The notes beneath the pieces were generated by a model. That model saw nothing but the letters and a program-made list of their open reading frames with translations, had not been told where the DNA came from and ran no database searches. Below, piece after piece: positions 9,401 through 16,841 of a DNA stretch of 64,000 nucleotides. The stretch is from Marixanthomonas ophiurae (GTDB lineage Bacteria > Bacteroidota > Bacteroidia > Flavobacteriales > Flavobacteriaceae), in NCBI RefSeq assembly GCF_003413745.1, contig NZ_QVID01000001.1, positions 496,001-560,000 of the forward strand, read 5' to 3'. Made by a program: the position numbers and the translations under genes. Within the stretch, counting starts at the first letter, position 1, and each line of letters opens with the position of its first letter.

Positions 9401-9520
9401 CAATTTTCAAAACCATTATGGAAACAACCTCTTTTTTATATAATACTAGTATCTGTATTGGCGATTTTATTGGTTGTTATTTATTTCAGAAAAAGAAAAA
9501 ACAATTCCACTTCTTTATAA
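6488..9520 (+). CDS. TPR-CHAT caspase-like peptidase, membrane anchored
   Basis: 1,010 residues. Signal peptide about 1-19 (ends FAQ). Residues about 30-560 are TPR-like repeats and a helical linker. Residues about 690-960 form a CHAT domain with the expected catalytic dyad: His835 in LHLAMHAVLDED and Cys876 in VLSACNTGVGE, followed by the family signature GEGVQSLSRAF and SLWPAPD. One transmembrane helix is near 974-995, followed by a basic tail. This predicts TPR and CHAT in the periplasm with a C-terminal anchor. CHAT proteins are caspase-related cysteine peptidases, some of them defence or signalling effectors. Here the gene forms a unit with the sigma factor and its TPR partner. Substrate unknown. 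Confidence 0.85.
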   Translation: MKKITLLLLLFFSFQSFFAQISKNKKAEELFSNEAYTEAISVRKKILKSIDDKDSDAYKRQLYKIKATESYLASDYAEMLSLVEQAIEVFNGIEEPSTLEKIEINIEYFNVLIPNGKLEKAWQVASETYDFTLTQQNDEKYGSQLAKIFQGLGNIKWFLQEWETAIPYFKKAIEKTTEVYGYYSVETAKNCRLLSTLYTFTPDFNTGLDYGLKAQKIYEKIQPEDKFLLFQQYANNLTSFKQYGDLEKTEELLAKLTGYFNKNKTYLLNYEHQDFPNLSAAKTIYLYKKLEYATARQDFNEAEQVYARFQREIMPKIIQPYSEAERNTLAKFSLETGSLFHRSGNYEKAKKYYSNALKFSQSIDYNFGILQAYWILSTAAADNQKWDDVIHYVDLAFENPEIEKFNQSMTMRNNLGHAYFGKGNYDKAFAVFNKVLKHYFSADEEINNFHAIQNLNEIAGVYLKMHQKQSDSKYLEEAYKAYHLSSVIFSRLYRGGKFNDRLATYQDQINEGMLLCTTMLDEHFQETAERVEINNSDLLWSRFLNNQEGSGLEGTRLQAKIDSLITEKEKTKFTAENDTGATVDSLKTKLEKLTNSITEAQTKIEKNHPSFYQFSQKDFDLKSLQSKISKNELILRYVLTDSMVFAYGITKNNLLLKRLPVDKVELRKSIDDYLSDLKNFKTSYLEKSKKLFAVLIEPMSVEKYDKLTIINDGFLGYLPFETLISENKSFLLENYQISYSTSLKLWSIQNENNEGSSTKFTAFSPKYKLSFAANTEDKAVKDLVREGNYELLGAEREAKTINALFDGRLYTAEEATKNNFVSNVSSYDVLHLAMHAVLDEDNPAKSSLIFENNEKLYLPEFYKLKIPAQLAVLSACNTGVGEIKRGEGVQSLSRAFTYAGVKSTVMSLWPAPDKETPEIMVSFYKNLKKGENKAQALQQAKLDYLKNTKTEKLQHPFYWAGFVLSGDNSPIQFSKPLWKQPLFYIILVSVLAILLVVIYFRKRKNNSTSL

Positions 9521-9589
9521 AGAAACAAAGAACAAATTATTTTCTTTCCGCTATGTGTAGAAAAAATGGCTGAAATATTCTGAAAAAGG

Positions 9590-10153
9590 CTATCGCTCGG
9601 AAACTACTTTCTCCAATTCCATGTACCAATCTTCGCCATATTTACGTATCAACGCATCTTTTACAAATTTGTAAACAGGCACCTGAAGTTCTTTACCCAA
9701 GGTACACGCATCGTCACATATAGGCCATTTGTGGTAGTTTATAGCTGAAAATTCGCTATAGTCTTGAATACGGACAGGATATAAATGGCAAGAAATAGGT
9801 TTTCTGAAATCGACCTCCCCAGCATTATAGGCATCTTCAATACCACAACTGGCTGTCCCGTTTTCGGTAAAGGTTACGTAGGCACATTCCTTTCCGTTTA
9901 CCAATGGAGTTTCCAGTTCGTCTTGCGGACTTTTTATAAACGTGCCTTGTGCTTCAATGGACTGGATCCCTTCTGGGCGTAAAAAAGGCTTCACTTTTGG
10001 ATAGATTTCTTTTAATACGTTAGTCTCCTCTTCTGTGACGGGTGCACCCGCCTCTCCTTCAATGCAACAAGCTCCTTTACACGCACTGAGGTTGCACACA
10101 AATTCCTTCTCAATAATATCTTCTGAAATGATTGCTTTTCCTAATTGAAACAT
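9590..10153 (-). CDS. DUF3109 family cysteine-rich protein
   Basis: 187 residues, cytoplasmic (no signal peptide). The N-terminus has the family cysteine cluster (VCNLSACKGACC), with further Cys/His positions in ISCHLYPV and WPICDDAC. The arrangement suggests a bound Fe-S or zinc centre (YkgJ/DUF3109 group). Function is unproven for the family. Its 3' end converges on the CHAT gene. Confidence 0.8.
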   Translation of the reverse strand: MFQLGKAIISEDIIEKEFVCNLSACKGACCIEGEAGAPVTEEETNVLKEIYPKVKPFLRPEGIQSIEAQGTFIKSPQDELETPLVNGKECAYVTFTENGTASCGIEDAYNAGEVDFRKPISCHLYPVRIQDYSEFSAINYHKWPICDDACTLGKELQVPVYKFVKDALIRKYGEDWYMELEKVVSER

Positions 10154-10157
10154 ATGG

Positions 10158-10165
10158 CAAAGGTA
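10158..10165 (-). promoter_or_regulatory. Possible -7 element for the DUF3109 gene
   Basis: On the minus strand TACCTTTG matches TAnnTTTG and ends 5 bases before the ATG, which would give an almost leaderless transcript. No -33 box at the expected spacing. Confidence 0.3.
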
Positions 10166-10246
10166 CTTTGTTTTCTATGTTTTTATCGAAAAAATTTTAC
10201 TAAAAATTTAACAGCATTATATAGTTTAAAAAATTGCAATATTAAT

Positions 10247-10254
10247 TACTTTTG
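10247..10254 (+). promoter_or_regulatory. Possible -7 element for the MarC gene
   Basis: TACTTTTG fits TAnnTTTG, 20 bases before the start codon at 10275. No matching TTTG is seen 19 bases upstream. Confidence 0.4.
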
Positions 10255-10274
10255 CCGGCTTAAATTTTTAGGAT

Positions 10275-10856
10275 ATGGAATTCAATTTTAAACAAATAAT
10301 AACAGCAACTATGGTATTGTTCGCTGTTATCGATATTATAGGAAGTATCCCTGTCATTATTTCGTTGCGGGAAAAATCTAAAGAAATAAAAAGCGGACGT
10401 GCGTCTATTATTTCAGCTATTGTTTTAATCGTTTTTCTATTTATAGGGGAGCGTATTTTAAACCTTATTGGCATTAACGTAAACGAATTTGCTGTGGCCG
10501 GGGCATTGGTACTTTTCTTTATTGCTTTGGAAATGGTTTTGGGTATTACTTTGTTTAAACAACAGGACAACGATTTAAGCATGGCAACTGTTTTTCCTAT
10601 TGCTTTTCCAATTGTTGCAGGTCCCGGAAGTTTAACTACATTACTTTCCTTACGAGCAGAATTTGAATTAGAAAACATTATTGTTGCTATATTAATCAAC
10701 ATAATTGTTGTTTTTATTGTTCTAAGAACTTCTTCCTCCCTTCAGAGATTTCTAGGTAAGAACGGAATTGGAATTATTGAAAAGATTTTTGGGGTAATTT
10801 TGCTTGCTATTTCAGTAAAACTGTTTACATCGAATATTCAAGAATTATTTAGTTAA
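10275..10856 (+). CDS. MarC family integral membrane protein
   Basis: 193 residues with six hydrophobic segments, the usual size and topology for MarC/UPF0056. Family-typical features are the N-terminal DIIGSIPV, the central GPGSLTTLL and the C-terminal segment GIGIIEKIFGVILLAISV. Transport substrate is not established for the family, and the earlier link to multidrug resistance was not upheld. The small gene at 10866 follows after 9 bases and probably shares the transcript. Confidence 0.85.
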   Translation: MEFNFKQIITATMVLFAVIDIIGSIPVIISLREKSKEIKSGRASIISAIVLIVFLFIGERILNLIGINVNEFAVAGALVLFFIALEMVLGITLFKQQDNDLSMATVFPIAFPIVAGPGSLTTLLSLRAEFELENIIVAILINIIVVFIVLRTSSSLQRFLGKNGIGIIEKIFGVILLAISVKLFTSNIQELFS

Positions 10857-10865
10857 TTTTGTAGT

Positions 10866-11072
10866 ATGAAAATATTCATATACATACTCATAGCCTTAGC
10901 CGCAGGTTTAATAATTTTCAATGCTACAAAGTTAGATTTTGATCATCTTTTTGAAGGAGATAGCATGGTGGCCGTTATTAGTGTATTAGCCGGTGCTTGT
11001 GCTATTTTACTGTTGGTTATTTTACAGGTGTCGCAAGTAATACAGAAGAAAAGTAAAAGGAGAAGGTCTTAA
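10866..11072 (+). CDS. Small two-helix membrane protein
   Basis: 68 residues, unrecognised family. Two hydrophobic helices (about 3-20 and 37-56) are separated by an acidic loop (DFDHLFEGD), and the tail is strongly basic (KKSKRRRS), which suggests both ends are cytoplasmic. It lies 9 bases after marC and converges with the S41 protease gene. Confidence 0.6.
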   Translation: MKIFIYILIALAAGLIIFNATKLDFDHLFEGDSMVAVISVLAGACAILLLVILQVSQVIQKKSKRRRS

Positions 11073-11106
11073 TTAGCAGGTTGTAATTACTCCTGTTTTG
11101 AGAGGA

Positions 11107-12705
11107 CTATTGTGCCGCTTTTTCTTTCGCCTCTAATTCTAATACTTTGGTGAGCATAAGATCACCTTGGTTTAAAATTAATTCATGAGCATTGGGACCA
11201 TAAAGTTGTTGCGCTATATTGGCTTTTAGAGCTTTTTTCAAACGCGCTTCGTAACCCGTTAAGTTTATTTGCGCTTCGTTAAAACGAGCATACTCTATAA
11301 ATTCTTTTGACAGCGACTCGTCAACGGTATAGTTGTTAACAAAATCCTTGAAGTTCATTCCGCTGAATTGCTTTCGATTTTGCTCTAAATATTCAAAGAT
11401 AAAATAACTCATAAAGCCACTTCGAGAAACATAATTAATCGTCTCACTACCCACACTGGTATCTTTTGGCACAAAAATATCAGGAATTATGCCTCCACCA
11501 CCATAGACGATTTTTCCTTTTGGTGTTACAAATTTTAAAGAATCTACTACCTCGATATCTTCTTTGTGTTCCAGTTCGCCATTTTTGTAGCGTTTTTCAT
11601 AGTCACTATAATAAGCATCGTTGCCATTACCATAAGGTCTTTGAATGGAGCGACCGGTTGGTGTGTAATATCTTGCAATGGTTAATCGTACAGCGCTACC
11701 ATCACCTAAAGACATTTCGCGTTGCACCAAGCCTTTACCGAATGACCGGCGACCAATAATAACGCCTTTATCGTTATCTTGAAGCGCCCCGGCGACAATT
11801 TCGCTGGCCGATGCTGAGTTTTCATTAATAAGCACATAAACTTTTCCATCTTCAAAATCACCACGTCTTGTGGCATAATCTTTATTGATGTCACCACTTT
11901 TGTTTTTAGTGATCAATACTAGTTTATCATCTTCCAGAAACTCATCTATCACACGTTCAGCAGTCGAAATGTACCCGCCAGGATTATTACGAAGGTCTAA
12001 AACCAAGCTTTCTATATCCTTGTCGATCAAATCGTCTAACGCATCTTTAAATTCATTGTAGGTGGTTTCAGAGAAGCGATTCAGTTTTATATAACCTACA
12101 TCATCATTGAGCTTATATGAAGCATCTACGCTGATTAAAGGCACTTCTTTTCTTCTGAATTTGAAGTCTAGCAACTCATCTTTGTTTTTTCGGTACACCT
12201 TCAATTTTATCTTAGAGTTTTTTTCACCTTTAAGGTACGATATCACACTATCGCGGTTAATGCTGTCTCCAAAAATTTTTCTTTCATCTGCGTATAAAAT
12301 ACGGTCACCTCCTTTAATTCCGGCTCGTTCTGCCGGTCCTCCTTTTATGGAGCGAATTACAGCAATTGTATCTTTATAAATGTAATAACTAACGCCAATG
12401 CCCACAAAGTTACCGCGCATATCATCGGCATTTTCTTCATACTCATCACTAGGAATATAAACAGAATGTGGATCGAGGTTTTCCAAAATACCGTTGACGG
12501 TAACATCTACAATACTATCGGTATTTACGCGATCTACATATTCGTAGTCAATGTAATCGATAAGACGGTTAAGTTTGTCTTTTTTGCTATTAGTAGCAAA
12601 AATCTTTTCCGTAGTGTCGTTAAAATTGAGTTTTGATCCCACAAAAACACCAGCGGCCAAAGCCGTACCAATAATTAATGGTAAGTATTTTTTGTAGTAA
12701 CCCAT
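11107..12705 (-). CDS. S41 family C-terminal processing peptidase (CtpA-like)
   Basis: 532 residues. N-terminal membrane anchor/signal at about 7-24. The PDZ domain lies around 90-165 (GIGVSYYIYKD, GPAERAGIKGGDRIL). The S41 catalytic core contains LDLRNNPGGY, the serine region NENSASASEIVAGAL and the general-base lysine region GRRSFGKGLVQ, followed by ARYYTPTGRSIQ. It cleaves C-terminal tails of periplasmic or envelope proteins. It is 4 bases downstream of the dCMP deaminase gene and very likely cotranscribed with it, a pairing I associate with Flavobacteria. Confidence 0.9.
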   Translation of the reverse strand: MGYYKKYLPLIIGTALAAGVFVGSKLNFNDTTEKIFATNSKKDKLNRLIDYIDYEYVDRVNTDSIVDVTVNGILENLDPHSVYIPSDEYEENADDMRGNFVGIGVSYYIYKDTIAVIRSIKGGPAERAGIKGGDRILYADERKIFGDSINRDSVISYLKGEKNSKIKLKVYRKNKDELLDFKFRRKEVPLISVDASYKLNDDVGYIKLNRFSETTYNEFKDALDDLIDKDIESLVLDLRNNPGGYISTAERVIDEFLEDDKLVLITKNKSGDINKDYATRRGDFEDGKVYVLINENSASASEIVAGALQDNDKGVIIGRRSFGKGLVQREMSLGDGSAVRLTIARYYTPTGRSIQRPYGNGNDAYYSDYEKRYKNGELEHKEDIEVVDSLKFVTPKGKIVYGGGGIIPDIFVPKDTSVGSETINYVSRSGFMSYFIFEYLEQNRKQFSGMNFKDFVNNYTVDESLSKEFIEYARFNEAQINLTGYEARLKKALKANIAQQLYGPNAHELILNQGDLMLTKVLELEAKEKAAQ

Positions 12706-12709
12706 TTTT

Positions 12710-13138
12710 CTATTCTAAATTTTCAATATGCATTATGGTAACGCCTGCTTTTTCTAAAAATTTTATACCGCTATTGTCTTTATAGCCCTTATGGTACACC
12801 AACCGCGTAATCCCTGCTTGATGAATTAACTTACTACATTCTTTGCAAGGTGACAAGGTGATGTATAACGTCGCACCGTTACAGGATTGTGTTGACGAAG
12901 CTACTTTTAATATAGCGTTTGCCTCAGCATGAAGCACGTACCATTTGGTATAGCCTTCTTCATCTTCACAAAAATTTTCGAAGCCACTAGGAGTACCATT
13001 GTATCCGTCGCTAATAATCATTTTATCTTTAACAATAAGCGCGCCAACTTGTTTGCGTTTGCAATAGGAAAGTTTGCTCCATTCTAGCGCCATACGTAAA
13101 TAGGCGATGTCGTACTGTCGTTGTTTACTGATATTCAT
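12710..13138 (-). CDS. dCMP deaminase family zinc enzyme
   Basis: 142 residues. The cytidine/deoxycytidylate deaminase zinc motifs are complete: HAEANAILK (His ligand plus catalytic Glu) and PCKEC (two Cys ligands), with the family motif DGYNGTPSGFENFCEDEEG before them. It deaminates dCMP to dUMP for thymidylate synthesis. A ComE-type deaminase is an alternative, but the length and motif order favour dCMP deaminase. Confidence 0.9.
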   Translation of the reverse strand: MNISKQRQYDIAYLRMALEWSKLSYCKRKQVGALIVKDKMIISDGYNGTPSGFENFCEDEEGYTKWYVLHAEANAILKVASSTQSCNGATLYITLSPCKECSKLIHQAGITRLVYHKGYKDNSGIKFLEKAGVTIMHIENLE

Positions 13139-13272
13139 ATTGTTGAATAAGTAGCGAAATTAGCAGGAAGTTACATGATTGCAAAATATACAGTGTTAAG
13201 CATTTGCAAAAGCTTCAAGTATTAAAAGTATCATTATTTACTGAAACTGAAATGGTTTAACTCCAAGATATT

Positions 13273-13860
13273 TTAAGAAAAAAGAAAAAAACAATTATCA
13301 ATAAGCATTGGGATAACGAGCCCAATTACTATCGATGAAATCACCAACACCCAATCGCGTTTGTTAAAGCGGAAAATAGTTTGCATCAAAAAGGCTAAAA
13401 TAAGCACTAAAATTACTACAATTAATTGTGCAGCTTCAATACCGAGGGCGAACTCTAATAAGTGCAAAACATCATTATCTCCGCTTATCATCTTGAAATA
13501 ACCAGCAAAGCCAAAACCGTGAATCAACCCAAAAAAGACAGTTGCAACATATAATACCCCTAACTTTTCAGCTCTTTTTTCTTTTCCAGCCGTAAACAAA
13601 TTAAATAAAGCTGTGACCAAAATGGTAATAGGAATTAAACACTCAATCCAACTGCTAGAAACACTTACAACTCCATAATTGGCCAATAATAGTGATATGG
13701 TATGCCCCACGGTAAACAGCGTAACTAAAACCAGTAATTTTCGCCACGCATTGAAGGTATATGCCGCGCACAACACAATAATAAAAAGCACATGATCATA
13801 TGCTTGCCAGTCGAGCACATGTTCTAATCCTAATTTAAAAAAAAGCCAAAAATCGGTCAT
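13273..13860 (-). CDS. HupE/UreJ family membrane protein
   Basis: 195 residues with six or seven transmembrane segments. Family motifs include the N-terminal HVLDWQAYDHVLFI and FGLIHGFGFAGYF; conserved His/Asp residues may bind a divalent metal such as nickel. No hydrogenase or urease genes are in the window, so a metal substrate cannot be assigned. The start codon overlaps one arm of an 8-bp inverted repeat (13860-13885). Confidence 0.8.
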   Translation of the reverse strand: MTDFWLFFKLGLEHVLDWQAYDHVLFIIVLCAAYTFNAWRKLLVLVTLFTVGHTISLLLANYGVVSVSSSWIECLIPITILVTALFNLFTAGKEKRAEKLGVLYVATVFFGLIHGFGFAGYFKMISGDNDVLHLLEFALGIEAAQLIVVILVLILAFLMQTIFRFNKRDWVLVISSIVIGLVIPMLIDNCFFLFS

Positions 13861-13885
13861 TGAGGAAGGTTTTAAGATTCCTCAA
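13860..13885 (-). promoter_or_regulatory. Inverted repeat and -7 element at the HupE start
   Basis: TTGAGGAA (13860-13867) and TTCCTCAA (13878-13885) are perfect 8-bp arms around a 10-base spacer. A minus-strand TACCTTTG (13883-13890) that fits the -7 consensus overlaps the upstream arm. The repeat would sit in the 5' leader and could be an operator or an mRNA hairpin hiding the start codon. Confidence 0.45.
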
Positions 13886-13942
13886 AGGTAGGAAAAGTCC
13901 ACAAAATTTTATAACTTAGTAACCAACTGATAACCAATCATT

Positions 13943-14644
13943 ATGAAAACACTATTACTTTTTATAGCCTTGTTAATAGGTTTCACATCCATAAGCCAAG
14001 AACCAGACCCAGATTTATACCAAACGTGGTATTTATATAGTTATGAATACGATTTGGGCGATTATATTTTGGTTACCGAAATTGAGCCAGCCATTTCCCC
14101 TAACCTAATAATAGAAGAGAATCTTGATTTTTTTGGGAATGGTGCATGCAATGCATACAATGGTAACTTTATATATGACGCTACAGCTGAAACTTTAACA
14201 CCCGAAAATTTTGTACAGTCCCTATTAAACTGTGATTATCAATCGCATACCGACTTTGAGCTAGATTATTTTGGGTTTTTCAGCCCTGATGTGCCGTTTG
14301 AATATACTATAGACACAAACCCCAATAACCCCAATAATCAAACATTGATTTTGTCTCCTGCCCCGGGTTTTTTCCTTATTTATAGTAACACCCAACTTTC
14401 GGTTTCAGAAAATGAAATAACTTCTTTTAAAATCTATCCCAACCCAGTTTCGGAAACACTTTTTATCAGTTCCGAAAACAATACTATTGAAAATATTTCT
14501 GTATTTTCGATAAATGGGCAAGTAGTCCTTTCAGAAAAAAGCAATACCAATCAACTCGATGTTTCGACACTTTCTAACGGCTTGTATTTTGTGGAGATTG
14601 CCTCGGGAAATGGCACTAGTATTCAAAAATTTATAAAAAAATAA
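13943..14644 (+). CDS. Secreted T9SS protein, tandem copy 1
   Basis: 233 residues. Signal peptide about 1-18 (ends SISQ), mature start EPDPDLYQTWYL, a middle region resembling an META/lipocalin-like small beta domain (FGNGACNAYNGNF), and a T9SS type A domain from about 160 (IYPNPVSETLFIS, NGLYFVEIASG). The next gene, 2 bases downstream, is a paralogue with the same architecture. Function unknown. Confidence 0.8.
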   Translation: MKTLLLFIALLIGFTSISQEPDPDLYQTWYLYSYEYDLGDYILVTEIEPAISPNLIIEENLDFFGNGACNAYNGNFIYDATAETLTPENFVQSLLNCDYQSHTDFELDYFGFFSPDVPFEYTIDTNPNNPNNQTLILSPAPGFFLIYSNTQLSVSENEITSFKIYPNPVSETLFISSENNTIENISVFSINGQVVLSEKSNTNQLDVSTLSNGLYFVEIASGNGTSIQKFIKK

Positions 14645-14646
14645 AG

Positions 14647-15375
14647 ATGAAAAAAATCCTGTTTTTTTTGACAGTTTTATTAATAGGGCTTAACTCATAT
14701 AGCCAAAATCCAGATCCAGATTTAATACAAAAATGGTATTTGCATTTAATAACAATTGAAGGAGAAGACCATTCGCCAGCAGTTTATGGCTTTTATCCTG
14801 ATATTGAATTTGCGGACTTAGGCGAAACTCACGGCTTTTATCTTCCAGACCCCCTCAACGTATCTTGTACTATAGAAGACGTTGTATTTTCCCAAGATCC
14901 CCCCTATTTTCAGCTTTCAGAAAACCGAGTCTGTTTCCCAAAACAAACTTGTTTAGATGGACCAGAAGAACCTTGTAGCCAAATTTATGGAATGCACGCT
15001 GATTTTTATTACAACACCCTTCAAACACTGTTAAACTACAACCTTGTTACTAACGGAGATGGAACTCAAGCGCTAGAAATTACAAACGAAAATGGTAATG
15101 TATCACTATACGGCGATGAACCTTTATTGCAGCGTTCCCAATTTTCTGAAAACACTTTTAAAATATACCCTAATCCAGTTAGCAACCAACTTTTTATCTC
15201 TTCAAAAAATAATACCATTGAAAAGCTGAATGTGTATTCCATAAATGGACAATTAATGCTATCTGTAAGAAAAAACACTAATCAACTCGATGTTTCGACA
15301 CTTTCTAACGGCTTGTATTTTATAGAGATTGCTTCGGGAAATGGCAGTAGTGTTCAAAAATTTATAAAAAAATAA
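14647..15375 (+). CDS. Secreted T9SS protein, tandem copy 2
   Basis: 242 residues. Signal peptide about 1-19 (ends NSYSQ), mature start NPDPDLIQKWYL as in copy 1, a divergent middle part with several cysteines (VSCTI, RVCFPKQTCLDG, EPCSQ) that may form disulfides, and a C-terminal sorting domain (IYPNPVSNQLFIS). Its last 100 bases are nearly identical to those of copy 1, including a 42-base identical run. The stop codon lies inside the terminator hairpin at 15374-15401. Confidence 0.8.
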   Translation: MKKILFFLTVLLIGLNSYSQNPDPDLIQKWYLHLITIEGEDHSPAVYGFYPDIEFADLGETHGFYLPDPLNVSCTIEDVVFSQDPPYFQLSENRVCFPKQTCLDGPEEPCSQIYGMHADFYYNTLQTLLNYNLVTNGDGTQALEITNENGNVSLYGDEPLLQRSQFSENTFKIYPNPVSNQLFISSKNNTIEKLNVYSINGQLMLSVRKNTNQLDVSTLSNGLYFIEIASGNGSSVQKFIKK

Positions 15376-15401
15376 AGCCCCAACATCTCTGTTAGGGCTT
15401 T
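15374..15401. terminator. Bidirectional terminator between T9SS gene and tRNA-Leu part
   Basis: AAAGCCC (15374-15380) pairs with GGGCTTT (15395-15401), and AACA/TGTT pair inside around a TCTC loop. On the minus strand it is followed by TATTTTTTT, so it is a strong terminator for leftward transcription out of the tRNA; it can also stop the rightward gene. It is probably the original terminator of the tRNA-Leu gene. Confidence 0.8.
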
Positions 15402-15402
15402 G

Positions 15403-15459
15403 TACCTTGGGCGGGAATCGAACCCGCACGTCGTTAGACACTGGATTTTGAATCCAGCG
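15403..15459 (-). tRNA. tRNA-Leu(CAA) 3' part, truncated, at the attL site
   Basis: Read on the minus strand this holds a perfect anticodon stem-loop (CTGGA-TTCAAAA-TCCAG, anticodon CAA), a long variable arm typical of tRNA-Leu, a T arm (GCGGG-TTCGATT-CCCGC) and the 3' acceptor strand CCAAGGT plus discriminator A. The complementary 5' acceptor strand (ACCTTGG) and a normal D arm are absent; sequence beyond 15459 is only vaguely tRNA-like. It is therefore the 3' portion left by or carried with site-specific integration, not a functional tRNA. The intact gene should lie at the other end of the island, outside the window. Confidence 0.8.
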
Positions 15460-15526
15460 TATTTACTACTAAATTTCCATAAGTTATATTATAATCAACT
15501 GACTAGCAAATATTTAATTTTATATA

Positions 15527-15540
15527 ATATCAATTGATAT
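15527..15540. promoter_or_regulatory. 14-bp perfect palindrome upstream of the integrase
   Basis: ATATCAATTGATAT is perfectly self-complementary and lies 72 bases before the integrase start. It is a candidate operator or integrase/excisionase site. AT-rich palindromes can also occur by chance in this composition. Confidence 0.35.
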
Positions 15541-15557
15541 CGTTTAAAATCATAATT

Positions 15558-15577
15558 TGTTGTACCTATGTTGTACC
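15558..15577 (+). repeat. Direct repeats TGTTGTACC at 11-bp spacing
   Basis: TGTTGTACC occurs at 15558-15566 and 15569-15577, one helical turn apart. The core TTGTACC also occurs at the 3' end of the tRNA part (15400-15406). This is what arm-type integrase binding sites can look like. Confidence 0.4.
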
Positions 15578-15611
15578 GAAATGATTATCTTTATATCCTA
15601 ATATTTAAGAT

Positions 15612-16826
15612 ATGTCATCAAATGCAAAAATAGTACTTCGGAAAAAGCCTAATAAAGAAGGACATTGTCCTCTTTGTATTCGTATCACAAAAAACCGTCG
15701 CTCAAATTATCATTATATAGGTCATAATATTGACCCAAATGATTGGGATGTGAAAAATATTAGAGTTAGAAAATCACATCCTTACTCAGATAGGTTAAAC
15801 GGTTTGCTTAGTACCAAACTGTCTGAGGCAAATAAAATGCTGATTGATTTGCAGTCGAGCAAAAAGGATATATCGGCAAATCAAATAAAAGAGAAACTTT
15901 ATGCTTCTTCGGAATCAGTTACTTTTTTTGAAGTGGCACAAGACTTTCTTGATGATTTAGAAGCAAACGAAAAGCTGTCTAGGCTTTCAACAGATAAAGC
16001 AAGAATTAATCACGTTTTAAAATTTACCACGTCAAAGCAGCTAACCTTTCAAGAAATTGATGAAAATTTTCTAAAGAAATTTAAAACCTACCTCCGTACA
16101 AAACACAACCTATCAGAAAGGTCGATAGTAAATAATCTTATTGTGATTAGAACTATCTATAATAGGGCCATAAAATTGGGTATCGTAGATAGAAAACTTT
16201 ACCCATTCGGTTCGGATAAAATACGAATTAAGTTCCCTGAAACTGAAAAAATAGGTCTTACTCGAAATGAAGTCATAGAGCTAGAGTCAGTTGATAATCT
16301 TACCAAGAATGAAACTCACGCTAGAAATCTCTGGCTTTTCAGTTTTTACTTTGCTGGCATCCGTGTAGCTGATATATTAAAAATTCGTTGGAACGACATT
16401 TTTGACAATAGACTTCACTATCGAATGAACAAGAATTCAAAACTGTTATCCTTAAAAATTCCAGATAAAGTTTTTCCAATTTTGAAAGATTACATAAATG
16501 ACAAGCAGAGCGAAGAGGACTTTATATTTCCTGAAATGAAAAAAGCCGATTTAAAAAATGCTAAAGATGTTTATGCTAAAACAAAAACCGCTAATAAGAA
16601 ATTCAATAAATATTTGGTAACGGTAGCTGATAAAGCCAAAATATCAAAAAAAGTAACTATGCATATTGCTAGACATACATTTGGGAATATATCGGAAGAT
16701 AAAATCCCAATTAATATGCTCCAAAAATTATACAGACATTCATCGATTACCACTACAATAAATTATCAATCTAACTTTATGCATAGAGATGCAGATGACG
16801 CATTAGATAGCGTGGTAAATTTTTGA
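15612..16826 (+). CDS. Tyrosine recombinase/site-specific integrase
   Basis: 404 residues. The order is an N-terminal arm-binding domain (1-90), a SAM-like core-binding domain (about 105-200) and the catalytic domain. The catalytic residues are all present: Arg251 (AGIRVADILKIRW), His351 and Arg354 (HIARHTF), His376 (LYRHSS) and nucleophile Tyr385 (INYQS). This size and build are typical of Bacteroidota integrases that use tRNA genes. It should catalyse integration and excision at the tRNA-Leu site next to it. The gene appears intact and is the only recombinase in the window. Confidence 0.93.
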   Translation: MSSNAKIVLRKKPNKEGHCPLCIRITKNRRSNYHYIGHNIDPNDWDVKNIRVRKSHPYSDRLNGLLSTKLSEANKMLIDLQSSKKDISANQIKEKLYASSESVTFFEVAQDFLDDLEANEKLSRLSTDKARINHVLKFTTSKQLTFQEIDENFLKKFKTYLRTKHNLSERSIVNNLIVIRTIYNRAIKLGIVDRKLYPFGSDKIRIKFPETEKIGLTRNEVIELESVDNLTKNETHARNLWLFSFYFAGIRVADILKIRWNDIFDNRLHYRMNKNSKLLSLKIPDKVFPILKDYINDKQSEEDFIFPEMKKADLKNAKDVYAKTKTANKKFNKYLVTVADKAKISKKVTMHIARHTFGNISEDKIPINMLQKLYRHSSITTTINYQSNFMHRDADDALDSVVNF

Positions 16827-16841
16827 AGGGATAAAAAAATC

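Noticed and set aside
10268-10702. 144-residue minus-strand open frame
   Set aside because: Antisense to the MarC gene, which is a full-length family member.
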